Origin: Sapria himalayana | Lineage: Eukaryota > Streptophyta > Magnoliopsida > Malpighiales > Rafflesiaceae | Direction of reading: 5' to 3' | NCBI GenBank assembly: GCA_029783825.1 | Contig: JAREIK010000506.1 | Location: 450,502-514,501, forward strand | Length of the DNA stretch: 64,000 nucleotides | In this document: piece by piece, positions 47,944-60,299 of the stretch | Layout: each line of letters begins with the position of its first letter | Position numbering within the stretch: the stretch's first letter is position 1 | Notes under the pieces: model-generated | What the model was told of the DNA's origin: nothing | Seen by the model: the letters and a program-made list of their open reading frames with translations, nothing else | The model's database searches: none | Program-made: the position numbers and the translations under genes

Positions 47944-50776
47944 CATCATCATCATCAATCAACTCCTCCGATACCGTAGTGGATGCAGCTGCAGTCCCAG
48001 TCCCAGTCCCAGCTCCAACATGATCATGGATGCTAAACCTCAAATCCTCTCAATCCTTTAAACAAGCCAATGCCTCAACAATATCCGGACGTAATCTCGA
48101 TCTCCTATCCGAAATCATGTTCACTGCAACAGAAAAAGCATACTCCGATGCTATGCTCGACACCGGAGGAGTCAGTAGATCCTGTGTCATCCTAGATAGC
48201 ACGGGAAAGGTGGACTCATATGATTTCCACCACTATAATATATCAAGATTCTTAGTATCAGAATGTGATAGGATTGAGCGGTAATCAATATCTAAATACC
48301 GAGAAAGCTCGCTCCTATGTGATGGTCCACCTCTACGTTTCCCCCTCGCTAGCTGAATGGAAAAATCGTCATCTCCGAACAAGGTATCAATGTCCGTAAT
48401 CACATTCTCACTACTACAACCACCATACCTAGTATCGTAGTATGTGAACGGGTTAGTCAACTTCTCGTGAACGAACCCTTCAGGTGGCTCTTCCAGGTTC
48501 ATGCACGAGGAAATGTAAGTCAGTGTATTTTCTATCCCTTCCACCTTAACCCAAGGGTCCATGCATGCAGCGAGGCAAAAAAGAGATGGAACGGTGGGCC
48601 AGTACTTTAAGTACTTGGTTTCCATCTCTGCAACCATATGGCTAATTGTCTGGTCAGCTCGGTACTTCCTAAACATGCTACTAATGTTGCATATGCACCG
48701 GAGTGCAATGCAAGTCGTGGGCATATAAACTGACGAACACATTTTCGTCGTGTCATAAAAAATCTTCAGGAATATCATAAATGAAATTCCTGAAGCTCAG
48801 TCAATGTCATCAATAATAAGTTCGTCACTTTTACTATTGACGTAGTTGGATATCACGTGTTCGTATCCAACACATGATTCCAACATCAGGTAAGTGTAAT
48901 TCCAATGATGTCTCACATCCAATTGGAATTTCTTCTTCTTAAGATTCATAGACAAACAGAGACTACCAAACTCTTGTTGTCTGCGATGAGTGCGAATATA
49001 TTTTAGTGCATTACGTATATTATCCAACGCGGGGGAACACACCTTCATACCCGCTTGAACAATCAGGTTAATCACGTGACACATGCATCTGACATGAAAA
49101 ATCTCTCATAATGGTGCATCTCTAATATTCCTAACAAACATGTTAATTGCTACTCCATTATTAGATGTGTTATCGAATGTGACACTAAAAATTTTATTTT
49201 GAATTTTATATTCCCTAAAGATTTTCATCATACACTCAAAAATAGTCGGGCCATCATGAGGATGAAGAATCTCAGAGAATCTTAAAATTTTTTTATTCAT
49301 TATCCAGTTAGAATCTACATAGTGGCTGGTGAGACATGCATAAGATGATTCATCGTGACTTGTCCATATATCGGACGTCACGGACACCACTCCACTATAT
49401 GCCATAAATTTATTAATTATTTTTTGTTTTTCTAACTTATATATTTTTAGTATGTCATTCCTAGATGTGGACCTATGAATCCTATGATAAGCAGACTGAA
49501 AATATGTCTGCATGATGCGCACTACCCTTGGATCTTTCGAAAATCTGATCGGAAGACCCATCAATGTGATAAGTTTGGTCATGTAGTCCCTACCCAACTC
49601 GCTAGAGTATATGAAGGGAGTAAACTTTGAGACTGAACTCGATCTAGTCTCAAAAAATGTAGTGCCAAGTTGGGTTTGCCTAGGATCTAATGGACCATGT
49701 TTTTTGGTGCATAATTCGGCATGCCTCTTAAGGTGCCCAGTCTCAAACGAACTCTTACATGTTAAAAGTCTCATACAATATTTGCATTGTGTGATTTCTT
49801 CTTCCTCACCCCTAACATTTTTTTGTTTTATTATATTAAAATGAGTTTGAACTATAGAAATCCTCCTAGTTTTTTGTTTTTTAGAATTTTGGGTTGAGAC
49901 GACTGGAAAAACCAAAGTTTCAACAGCCCCAGACCTCTGTGTAATATTTTCATTTTCTAAATTATGTTTCATTAGTATTTGTCATTTTTTAGGATTTTTG
50001 TTATTCAGAATAGTTATTTAGAGACTAGATGACTATTTTTAAAGGTTTCTATGTTTGGTCTAGAGAGAGAAACTAGAGAGAGAGAGAGAGAAAGTAAAAA
50101 AAAAACTTAAAATAAATTACCCGGTAAAAGCAGTGAGGTCGGTCACATGCACGGTGCACCACATTCAAGCTCAAAATTCAAAACTCAAGTTGAGATTCCC
50201 GAAAATCCAAGTTGAATGCCGAAGTCCCGAGTCTCGAGAGAGAGGAGCAATATTTTTGAGAGAGAAAATGAGAGATTTGAGAGAAAAAATATTTTTGAAA
50301 AACATAAATATTATAGAGAGGGGGGTGGAATTTATAGATTAAAAAAATTATTTTTTTTAAAAAAAAGCCATTTTTTTAAATTTTTTTTTAATTTTTTAGT
50401 GGGCAGAATCATGAGGGCCGTTGGATTCTGCCCCCTACCCGTTGGAGGCGAGATCCAACGACTGAAATTTAAAATATTTTTTAAATTTTTTTTTCCCGTT
50501 GGGGGGGAGGGGGGATTGGGTCGGGTCGGGGGACCGCGGGTCGGGTCCAATCAGACCCGACCCACGGTCTTTTTTGCGGGAGGGGCGAAGCAAGGGGGAC
50601 ACCACACGGGATGAACCCGTGCCGGTGTGGCGTGCCATGGGCACCGAACCGTGCCGGGTCAGGCACGGCACAGCACGGGTCAGGCACGACACGGCTCATG
50701 CCTTACCCGGGCACGGGATTTTCTCGTGTCGTGCCTCGTGCCGGGCATGGTCGGCCTGGCCCGGTTGACACCTCTA

Positions 50777-50784
50777 TATAGACC
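50777..50784. repeat. Right target-site duplication of hAT copy 2
   Basis: TATAGACC, identical to 40263-40270. Confidence 0.95.
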
Positions 50785-51640
50785 ACAATGGATAAATATC
50801 ATAAGGAATAAGAGGCTAAAGTCGTTGTGCAAAAAATTAGTCTTGACTTTTTCAAAGGTTGTGATTTTACAAGTGGGATTGATGAAGGAAGAAGTCAAGA
50901 TAGGAAAAAAAAATCACAACTTCAATGAAATAGAAGCTTTAAGAGGAATGTTTGACTAATTCCATAGTAGCGGCACAACTATCCAAGAGGGTAAATATTG
51001 ATATCATGACTTCATAAAAAGTTATGACATTAGTGAATGTGACTGCACTTAATGATGGCATGACTATTAAAAAAATAATGACATCTACTAAAGAATATCA
51101 CAATGAAAGGAACTTGAAAGATAGTCTTGTATTGAAAAATAATTTTGGAAGACATGTAGAGTAGAAAGTTTATATGAAGAAGATAACATGGACTACTAAA
51201 ATTACTAATTAAAATGAAAATCTAGGAATTCATCTAGCTAAAGATATTAAATATAGTATTGATTGGAATATAAGCCAAGATTTATTTTTGTGGTGTGTGC
51301 TATAATTTTATATTTTTGTATGCATACATTCACTCATACAATTGTACATACACCAAAAGAAGTCATGACACTAAAATCTAATCACAATATTTGTACACAA
51401 CAAACAAAGTCATAACACTCAAATCCAACTATGATTATACTTTTAAAATAAAAGTCATGAACATGTGCAAAGTTGCAACTATTTTTTATCAGTTGTGACT
51501 ATAACTCTAATCCTATAAAAGGAAACAAACCCTAAAATTGTTTTTACTAGAAATTTTTTTTTTCTTCTTCTCTTAATGTCGATGAAACTTGTCGTGACAC
51601 CCTTTTTGAAATTTAAAGCTTAGGATGAGAAGAGATGAAC
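50785..51640 (+). pseudogene. Athila-like interior after the protease, no domain recognised
   Basis: This continues the relic interrupted at 40262. Lys-rich broken frames and repeated CATGAC phrases occupy it. At the place where reverse transcriptase would be expected I find no YxDD motif or other polymerase motif. At 51514-51522 there is a TATAAAAGG sequence about 70 bases before an ATG-containing stretch. Confidence 0.5.
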
Positions 51641-51649
51641 TTGAAATGA

Positions 51650-53080
51650 GTAGCATGGCTAAAGAGAAGTGATGAAGCTACCCACCACCAACACTTCCTC
51701 CTAATTCATGGGTTCTAAACCAATATTTTTGACAGAAAGGGGAGAGATTGATGAAATTTGACCTTTCAAAAAAGAGTTTATGCATGAATTGGAATTTGAA
51801 AAGTTTGTTCACTCCTTTTATTAGATGATCATTAGGAATAATTGGAATAGATTCTGCACCCACATGGAAAGGAGAAACACTATATTCATGAAGGAGTTCT
51901 ATTCCAATCTTGAAGACATGCAAAGCCAAGAGGTACTACATATGAGGAGTTTAGGTTCATCTTGATAGGGATTAATAAATAAGGTGTTTGGGTAGGAGGC
52001 TATGAATTATAAAACCTTAATAACCATAAAAATTCAAAAAAACTACAATGGAATCATCAAGACATTGATAAATAGTGAGCATAGTCAAAGAGTATCATCA
52101 AAATGTGTCTCTGAACATTAACACTTAATTAGGGAAGAAATAATAGAAGAGACCAAAGTTTGATTGTATTTTTTATGCTCTATTTTGTGGCCAACTATCT
52201 ACCTCACTGCCATCACACAAAATAGGATGATGTTTCTCTTTATCTTAGTAAGAGGGTTTAATATTTACGTGGAGAAATTAATTCTCAACTTACAAGAAGA
52301 AGAATTTTTAGGCCACATAATTTACCCTTCCTTAATTTTTATGTAATGTAGAGTTGAAGAATTCTTGAATTTAAAATATAAAGATGAATGGTTTCCATAA
52401 ATATCCCCTTGATATTTGTGGGTATGAAGAGAGGGTTTGAAGGAGATAAGAAGATGAAATTCATTTTTGAAAAGAAAGAACCAGTTATTGTGGAACAAGT
52501 AGTACTAGTCTTCTCTGAAGCCACCATATAAGTATAAGTGGGAAAAGAATGGGAAAGAAAAAATGATGAAACAAAAGTGAAGGAAAAGTAATTTGATGTA
52601 TTATGATAGACACATCTGAACAAGGAATGATTATTTGTGTTTGCCCAAGAAAAGTTCAAAGATGAGATTTTAAAGATTTTGGAAGAGTCAATGAAAATAG
52701 TAGAGACTAGAGTGATGTGAAGCATAAAAAGATTTTTGGAAGCTGTATGAATCCATCATAGATAAATGGGAAAAAAATGATAGAGGATAGAGATAAAAAA
52801 ATATACAACAACATGAAGTATAGAAAGAAATAGTGGATGGAGTACTTGGATAAGTACAATGAGAATTAAAAAAATATGTATTTTGCATATGGATCTTTCA
52901 ATGATTCACTCAACTCAATATTTAAAGAAGAGCCATGATGGTTTATACAATATGGTTTCGAGGATGAAGAATAGGAAGTGAGCCATATGTAAGATGGAGA
53001 GAGACCTTCCACAACCATGCACATAATTGAGCTCTCCAGGTTACAATTCATAAAGGAGTTGGATTCCAAGGGTTGATCAT
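51650..53080 (+). pseudogene. Late ORF remnant, plant-transposon-protein-like
   Basis: A segment near 51930-51960 reads YYI-GV-VHLDRD, the counterpart of YVRGIWVYLDRR at 35780-35850, and FVANYLPHCHHT-NRMM near 52190 matches the other copy near 36180. Several stops and frameshifts occur. The region after 52360 is also found, in antisense, in 14924-16526. Function in the element is unknown. Confidence 0.55.
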
Positions 53081-53215
53081 TTCATTCACCTTCTTCTTCA
53101 CGTTGATGCCTTGTGTGATTATTTTTTTTTGTGATGTTGTATTGTTCCTTCTTCTTACTATTCTAGAAGATTTTTAGATCGAGAGAGAGAGAGTCTCAAG
53201 GATGAGTTTTTACTA

Positions 53216-55130
53216 TGAAAGTTTGTTTGGTAATCAAACTACCAAATATTTGGAAGTATTTAGTATTATCTTTATAAAGTGTTTGTACTAAATATTGACT
53301 TTAAATAAAATAATTTAACTAAATTATAAATTTTATTAAATTGAATGAATAGTAGTAAAATTAGATATAAATCAAATAGAATTGATAAACTTGATGGAAA
53401 GTTGAGATGTAGGATAGAACAATAGGGACAGTCATGATATTTTTAATATCATGACCTTTATTAAACTTGCATATGCCTATTGAGAAGTCATGAAAGCTTT
53501 TCTTGTCTATGACCTAAAAATAACTTGAAATTTGCATGTCACGACTTTATTTGCCACAATGTTTTACTATGCAATATATTCTTCGCGACCTTAATATTAT
53601 CATGGAGGCCTACTCACACTAGTTCTAAAACATAATATTATCCATGGTATTATTTTTATGTCAAGATAATTAAGTGTCGTGCTAGTATAAAAAATTCATA
53701 GTATTTTATAGCACAATGACATGTTTGTTATAGAGTCAAAATCATATAATACAAAGTGATTTTTAGTCATGGTAAAATTTTTTCACCATGACTCTTTTTT
53801 TAGAGAGAAATATTTTTAGTCACGACATTCTTACCTCTTCAACTTTGTGTTTCAGAGAGTAATTTTCTCAGTCTTGTCATAGTGAAAACATTTTTAGTCA
53901 TGACTCTATCACATCATTCTTGTCATTGTGACAACTTTCTCCAGAGAAAAAGATCATCATTCATGGAATTCATGCTGCCAAAACTTTATATTCCTAAAAG
54001 AATATTTAATAGTTATGACATTCTTGTTGGCTCGACTATTCATTCTAGTGAAGAATGAACTGACTATGGCAATTCTTTGTTGTCATGACTTTGTGCTCCA
54101 TATAAGATTTACAAAAATGATAAAGTCATAGCCTCAACTTAAAGTTGTGACTTCTAGCTTGAAGAGCCACACAATATTTTCATGGAACCTCAAAGATATA
54201 AAAGAAGGATTGAGATTTTCACAAAAAAAAAAGAGAGAAGAAGATTTGGATTTCAAAGCCAAAGCCATGCAAACCCTATGCAGCATGAATTCCAACTTCT
54301 AATTAGAAACAAATTCAAGCCAATTAATAGCAAGAATTAATGAGGAACCAAATTTGAGACTTAGATTCTTATGCTAAATATCTATAGGAACCATTTATTT
54401 AATGAGATGAAGCACCAAACATCTCATGCAAATTCTTTCCTAATGTCGGGTTAAATAGAGATCTATGGTTGGTTTATATGTATGTACATGAAATTTGTAT
54501 TTGCATAGCATTGTATTGTATTAATGTTATGTTTTTGAGGTTAATGAACATAGTTATTATTTAGAACAAAGATTGTTCACTACTAATATAGATTTATGCT
54601 TGTTTGATATGCTGGATGATGGTAGGGTAAGTCAAAAGACACACTCATGAGATCCAATCCAAAGAAAGTGACAACCCTACTATTCTTATCCAATGAGATA
54701 AACCTATATATAGAAATCATAAATTTATGTAAGTTTAATTGATATGAGTATAATACTCACAAAGGCAAACATATAAATAAATTTATGACAATTTTATTAT
54801 AAATATTCTAGAAGAATTAGCTTTCGATAATGTGAGAGTTATATAGAATATATAACCTAGGAAGTATACCATATTATGGGAGTCATTTATTTGTTGTGAT
54901 ATATGATGGTAGGTAAGTAATGAGACATATGCAAATGAAGATGTTTGATAAGATAGTGATAATCATATGAATCTTTTCTACTTCTCAAACAACTATATGA
55001 ATCTATGACTCAACAACTCTATGATAAGGTAGTGATAGGTAACTCATAAACCAAATCATCTCTGGTTTATGGGTTATAACTCTATGACTCAACAACTCAA
55101 ACATCGCATGTCGCGTAAATATTGGTTGAC
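53216..55130 (+). repeat. Athila-like LTR, third copy
   Basis: It starts TGAAAGTTTGTTTGG, matching (in antisense) the border of the LTR at 14923. It contains the CATGAC-type subrepeats (53780-54130) and the ATGAGATAAACCTATAT segment at about 54700 shared with the other copies. The far end is truncated or rearranged near 55130 and no primer site follows, as expected for a 3' LTR of the relic at 38300-53215. Confidence 0.7.
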
Positions 55131-57111
55131 AATTTGTTTATTCTACTTCTAGTGGTTGTAAAAAAATTTCATTGTTGTAATTGGTTGACAATTATATAGG
55201 ATCATGACCAAATAAGGTTCTCCACCAAAAAAAAAAATCAAACTATCATCAACCATTGAAAATATTGTCTAATATATAGTGAAAGGAACAACTTGTAATA
55301 TTCCACACTCATCAATTATACACCAGGCAGCCAACCCCAACAATGAATATAATGCACCTACACAATCTGTAATATTCCTAATCAAAAGGTTAACTAACAT
55401 CAATGTTTGACTTTTTTTTGGACAAAATTTGTTGGATAATAGTGATCCAAAAATCATGTGAAAAAAAAGACTTAAATAATTTCACTCTCCAACTATGGCT
55501 TGACATCAAGAGTCATGTCCACAATTCTACGTTATTTCTTATATAGAAATATGTTTATTTTTTTATATAAACATAGCTTAAGCATCAAAAAGTATGACTT
55601 GATAGCCTAACTGGTTAACAAAATTTTCTAGGAAAAGGATGTCAACTCACAGTAGTTATGAAGAAGTTCTAGGGTCAAAAGTGATTGATCAATCCAAGAT
55701 TCACATTGCAAATATACCCTTGGGTGCAAATTGTTAGGTTCCAAACAATGGTATCAACTTTGAGACATAGAATAAAAGTCAATGACTGTTTAGCTGCCGC
55801 CCAAATAAAATAATGTTATATAGTTTGCAAAATGGCCTTCAGACAAATAAAAATATTAAAAGGTTCTAATGAAGGAGCTCGCTAATGATACGCCTGTATC
55901 ATGACAATGATACATCAAGAAAAGTCATGAAGAACAAATACTACAAGAGTAACAACTATGTTGGCTCACCAAATGCTTACAACATGAAGACAAGTACCTA
56001 ATTTCCAAGCCAAAAGTCAAATAAAGCATTCATATATCTTTAGTTGGGCTAAAATGTTTTTTTGTTGCCTTAGATAGATTAGATCATGGATGCTACTAAC
56101 ATTCACATTCTATGATCTTTCCCAATAGTATTATTGGGTATTACTAGCTCATCATGAATGCTTATAATATAGAGAAGTTTACTTTCATTAAACTATTATG
56201 TATGTTATGTTAATACATAATATTATTTGAATAACAAATATTGGTACCAATTATCAAAGATAGGGGACAAAAACCAACCAACCACTTGTAAGAAAGTATG
56301 GATGTGCATACATATGATTTAATTTTAAAGAGTAAAAAGCAAATAAAATATTGTCATCATAAATGCATAAATGTTTCTAATAAATAAATATGATTTGAAG
56401 CTAAACTTTCTTGAGTGTAATTGTTTGGTTCATTCAAAAACATTGTATGGATACATGATTACTCATATAGGCAAAAATCAACCTAGCTCACCATAATATT
56501 CATCCTTGATATCTCAACTATTTCTTAACAAGTAATACTAGGTATCTTGTTAGTTGGCTAGTCTCCATTGGGAGATTTATGTCAAAGTTAATAAACTACC
56601 TCTATCCCTTCTTTATATGCAACTCATTATAAAAAGAAGAGATGAGGTAACGAATATGCCAAATCACTCTCTAATATCAATTCCTATGTGAGACAACCAC
56701 CCTTTATTAGGATCCCATCTAAAGAAGATATAATTTTCACCTATGTTTTAGTATCAAATGTTATTTTCAATACAACACAAATTCTTGAATACTCATAGAC
56801 ATGACAACCACTCATTTATTTTGTAAATAAGGGTTTGCTAGATGCAAAAACCTAGTATTCTTGGCTTGAAGAAGGTACATAGCCATTTAGATTTGCCTCT
56901 AAAAATCTATCTCATTAACATTTAATGTAATCCACTTGTTATGCTAAATATTTTTTATTAAGGGTGATTTTTAACAATTTTATCATGAACAATGATAAAA
57001 CAAGCTACCCAACTCACTATAATATGATTCCATTGTAAGTGATACATAACTTCCAAATAACAAGTTTTCAATAATTTTTTGACATAAGTTTCTCATAAAT
57101 ATCTAAAAAGT
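55131..57111. other. Spacer between two Athila-like elements
   Basis: AT-rich and mostly unassigned. A minus-strand segment at 55269-55457 (LVNLLIRNITD) vaguely recalls the NMFVRNIRD stretch of the hAT transposases but is too short to call. A TAGCCTAACTGG phrase at 55603-55614 resembles a pol III A-box without a good B-box. I see no gene. Confidence 0.4.
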
Positions 57112-59672
57112 TATTTAGTATACCAAATATCAAATATTACTAGTTAATTTGATGATTATTCTTAATATATTTGCTTGAAAAAGAGCTCTAAATAGATGAT
57201 TTCATGAAATAATTGTTTTGATGGTTTTTGATGAATGGTATTAAAATCAAATAGTTTTAATGTGAAATATAAGACTTGGTAAAATTATTAAGTAGGAGGG
57301 GAGCAAAAAGTCATGTAAAATCATAATATTTTTCATATTATGACTTAGTTACAACTTCAAAGGTATATAGAATAGTTTTGGGCTTTTATTTTTAGCTAAA
57401 ATTTTATATAATTAATCATGATAATCTTTGTATGCTATAACTCTTCTACCTCATTGAAATAATTTTCTCACTATGTAATATATATTTTTAGCTACAAAAC
57501 TTTCTAAGAGTTATAACTACACTAACTCAATAATATTTTAATGACTATGATAATAATTTTATATCATAGTAGTTAATTATCCCACTAGTGCTGAAAGTTG
57601 TGATTTTAGCAATATTGTTGATTTGTCTTTTCAAATCCATAAATATTAAGGCAAAAGGCACCATGACTCTCCATCGCCTTGAATTTTGTCTACAAATAAT
57701 TATATAGACTAGTTACTTGAGTCACATCCTTTTCAAAAGCTATAACTTTTTGCACTAGATACAAGGTCAAAATCATGGTCATTCCCAACATCACGACTTT
57801 GTGTTATAGAAGAGAATTACACAAGCCATGGCCATTCCCAGCTATATGACTTCATGTTACAGAAAGGAAATTCATGAGTTGTGATCATTCCCAGCACCAT
57901 GATTTCATGTAATAGAGGATAAACATATGAACCAAGGTCATTCTTAGTAGTATGAATTAACGCTATAGAAAGGAAATACATGGGTTGCATCCATTATCAT
58001 GACCACAAAAATATAATAAAAAAAGACCAAAGCTACAACTATATATAATGCCACAACTTTATATTATAGAGGTTACGCAAAAGTCTTTGTAGTTTCTCAT
58101 CACTCCAACTTCCAACTTAAAAAAGTACCCAAACACATGAGATAAAAGTAGGACTTAGATGAAAAAGACAAAATATCGAGTTTGAAAGGTGAGAGAAAAT
58201 AAAGAAATACAAAAAAAAGGGTGAATTTTTCCAAACCCTATGAGGGATCCATAAGCAAGGAGGCAATGCAGGGCATAAATGTAAACCCCAAAAATGGGGC
58301 ATGAATTTTAGCCCCCACTTATGTTGTATAATCGAGGAGCACTAATTAAGAATTATGAATTTATGGTTTTGAATCCTAGGTCCCTTGAGGGCTTTTATTG
58401 AAAACCCAAAATTCACTGAGATATATGTCTAATTATTTTATATGAATTCAATCCTATTATTAGGCTAAATTGAGGTCTAGGATTTTGATATTTTGTTATA
58501 TGTGATAAATATATAATTGATGAATTTCATGTTTGATTTATGTTCTAGTTTGGTTATTGATTTATATTATATTTATTTATAATCAAAATTAGAGTTTTAC
58601 TATTAGTAAGTTTGTGCATATTATCATCATGGTGGATGATGAAAAGTATGCTGAGGCACACTCAAGTATAATAATAAGAAGGAAGTGACTTCCTTTCAGA
58701 TCATGATGCAATAGATAAACATGTATGTCAAAATTCAAAATTTAGGTAAGAATAATTATTGTGAACATGATGCATACAAAGTCAAAAGCATAAACACTCT
58801 TATAAGCTGATGCAAATCCATTATATAAATAGTAGATGAATTGACCCTTAATTGATGTGAAGATTTTATAGAATACTTTCTTAACAGTTTCACCTTTTAT
58901 ATGTTAGTCATATGTCATAATGGATGGTGATAGATAAGCCATGAGACAAGTGAGAGTGTGACTCAAAAGGTGGTGAGGACCCCATGAACTACTTTTTGTA
59001 ATATGACTACTATCATGAAACACAAGGGAAGGAGTATATTAATTATCACGAGTATAATGCGTACAAAGCTAAAAGTACAATTAATTTTAATACCATATTA
59101 GTTTATATTTTTATGATATGTAATGTCAAAGAATAAGAATGCATATAAAAAGTAACTATTATGGATAATTAATGAGTTGCCTAAAAATATAAACTTATAA
59201 ATAACCCTTAAGTAAGGTTGATTTGTTATTTTTGTGGTAAATTATTAATAAGATAGCTATGAGGGGATCATCATATGGAGGGCCTAATAGGTAATAACCA
59301 CCTTATATTCTATTAGGAAAATATATTGTTCCTATAATAATCTAGAACTTATTTTTTAACCAAGCCTAATAATAACCAAGCAAAATAATACTCAAGCAAT
59401 TTAAATATGTCATTATATGCAATAAAATAGACTTATCTTAAAATCTAAGAATCATGCCAAAAAACTTAGTTTTATTCTTCTATTAGAGTAGTAATTAACT
59501 AATTATTAGTTGATTGAACTACCTACACAATTTTTTTTGAATTGATATCTAGACAAAAGTCCACTTTACTACTTCTAAGACCCATATACTTATGGAACTA
59601 AATTAGACTAGATATCCTCATCCAATGAGTTTTTTGGATATTTCCTAATCCTAAAAAGTAGTCATCATAACG
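57112..59672 (+). repeat. 5' LTR of the Athila-like element
   Basis: About 2.56 kb, by analogy with the LTR end at 34095. It contains a tandem block of about 53-bp units at 57778-57990 with the recurring phrase GGTCATTCCCAGC and ACTTTGTGTTATAGA. The first base pair TG has become TA. Confidence 0.75.
57778..57990. repeat. About 53-bp tandem subrepeats in the LTR
   Basis: Copies of GGTCATTCCCA(A/G)C-type starts lie at about 57778, 57830, 57883 and 57936, each followed by CATGACTT..GTTATAGAA. Related units occur at 63255-63430 and 53780-54090. Placed early in the LTR, they could be U3 enhancer repeats; that role is inferred. Confidence 0.65.
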
Positions 59673-59689
59673 AAGTTGTAATAATTTTT

Positions 59690-59709
59690 TAGTACCATTA
59701 CTAGAGATT
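59690..59709 (+). promoter_or_regulatory. Decayed primer binding site (tRNA-Asp type)
   Basis: TAGTACCATTACTAGAGATT. Against TGGCGCCGTTGCCGGGGA it has eight differences, all C-to-T or G-to-A, and every CpG of the canonical site is lost. Confidence 0.75.
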
Positions 59710-60299
59710 ATATAGTTTGGTTAGTTAATTTTAGTTGACATAACTATCTTTGAAAATATATAGTTCTATTTTTAGTAGTTTGGATAATATTATCTTGATT
59801 AATATGCTTTGATTTGCATATCTTATGTTTCTTTTTTGTATATATTGGTTTAATTGTTTATTCTTTTTTTTGGTCATATTTCTATGAGCAAAAACTCTAG
59901 AATTGAGCTAACACCTTTGAACCTTGAGATTGAGATAACCAAAATAGCAATTTTTATATAGAAAACTAGGAAAGTATAGATGGAAAGGAATATGCAGTAT
60001 TAGAGATGCCCAAGGTAACGAGGGAAAAGTTGTTCAATAGCTCAATAATGACCATACCTTGGGAGACTATTAGTGGCCAACTATGATATACAATTACTTT
60101 TGGATTCATGTACAAGTAGTTAAAGTTAATTACATTGAGTTGATTCCAAATCTAATCGAGATGGTTTAGCAACATTAGTATAATGTAAGCATATCAAAAC
60201 TTCCAACATGGTTAAAATGAGTAGTGTTAGCCTAGGTACCATCGAATTGCTTCTATTCCCTTTTTCTTTGAGACATAAAATATGATGTTGGTTTTAGTA

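Larger units (their letters stand above)
40874..49972 (-). pseudogene. hAT transposase pseudogene (copy 2), split by the LINE
   Basis: The gene starts near 49972 and runs to a TGA at 40874-40876, with 40939-47930 occupied by the LINE. It has the BED finger (CKYC..HLKRHAELC), the TSDIWTSHDESSY and TFDNTSNNG catalytic-type motifs, MCHVINLIVQ and the hATC region. In-frame stops lie at 49106, 48797, 48233 and 48050; no frameshift is needed after the start at 49972, and the frame continues across the LINE site when the insertion and one target copy are ignored. The stops at 48797 and 48050 replace Trp and that at 48233 replaces Gln. The C-terminal tail is acidic (DDDDPYDTDLD) and is where the LINE landed. 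Confidence 0.93.
40271..50776 (-). mobile_element. hAT (Ac-like) transposon, copy 2, carrying a nested LINE
   Basis: The plus-strand ends are TAGAGGTGTCAAACGGG and GGTTGACACCTCTA, giving a 12-base inverted repeat. Both flanks are TATAGACC, a perfect 8-bp target duplication. GC-rich subterminal regions with CCCGGCAC motifs lie at 40280-40430 and about 50500-50765. The transposase is on the minus strand. Without the LINE and its extra target copy the element would be about 3.5 kb, close to copy 1. Confidence 0.97.

Noticed and set aside
50133..50968. Several overlapping Arg/Gly/Pro-rich frames at the hAT copy 2 end
   Set aside because: They come from the GC-rich subterminal repeats in all frames; no domain or intron structure.
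55269..55457. Possible fourth hAT transposase relic
   Set aside because: Only a stretch of about ten residues resembles the family, with no other motif or terminus nearby.
55603..55676. Possible third SINE (TAGCCTAACTGG A-box)
   Set aside because: The B-box candidate is poor and its distance of about 50 nt is long.
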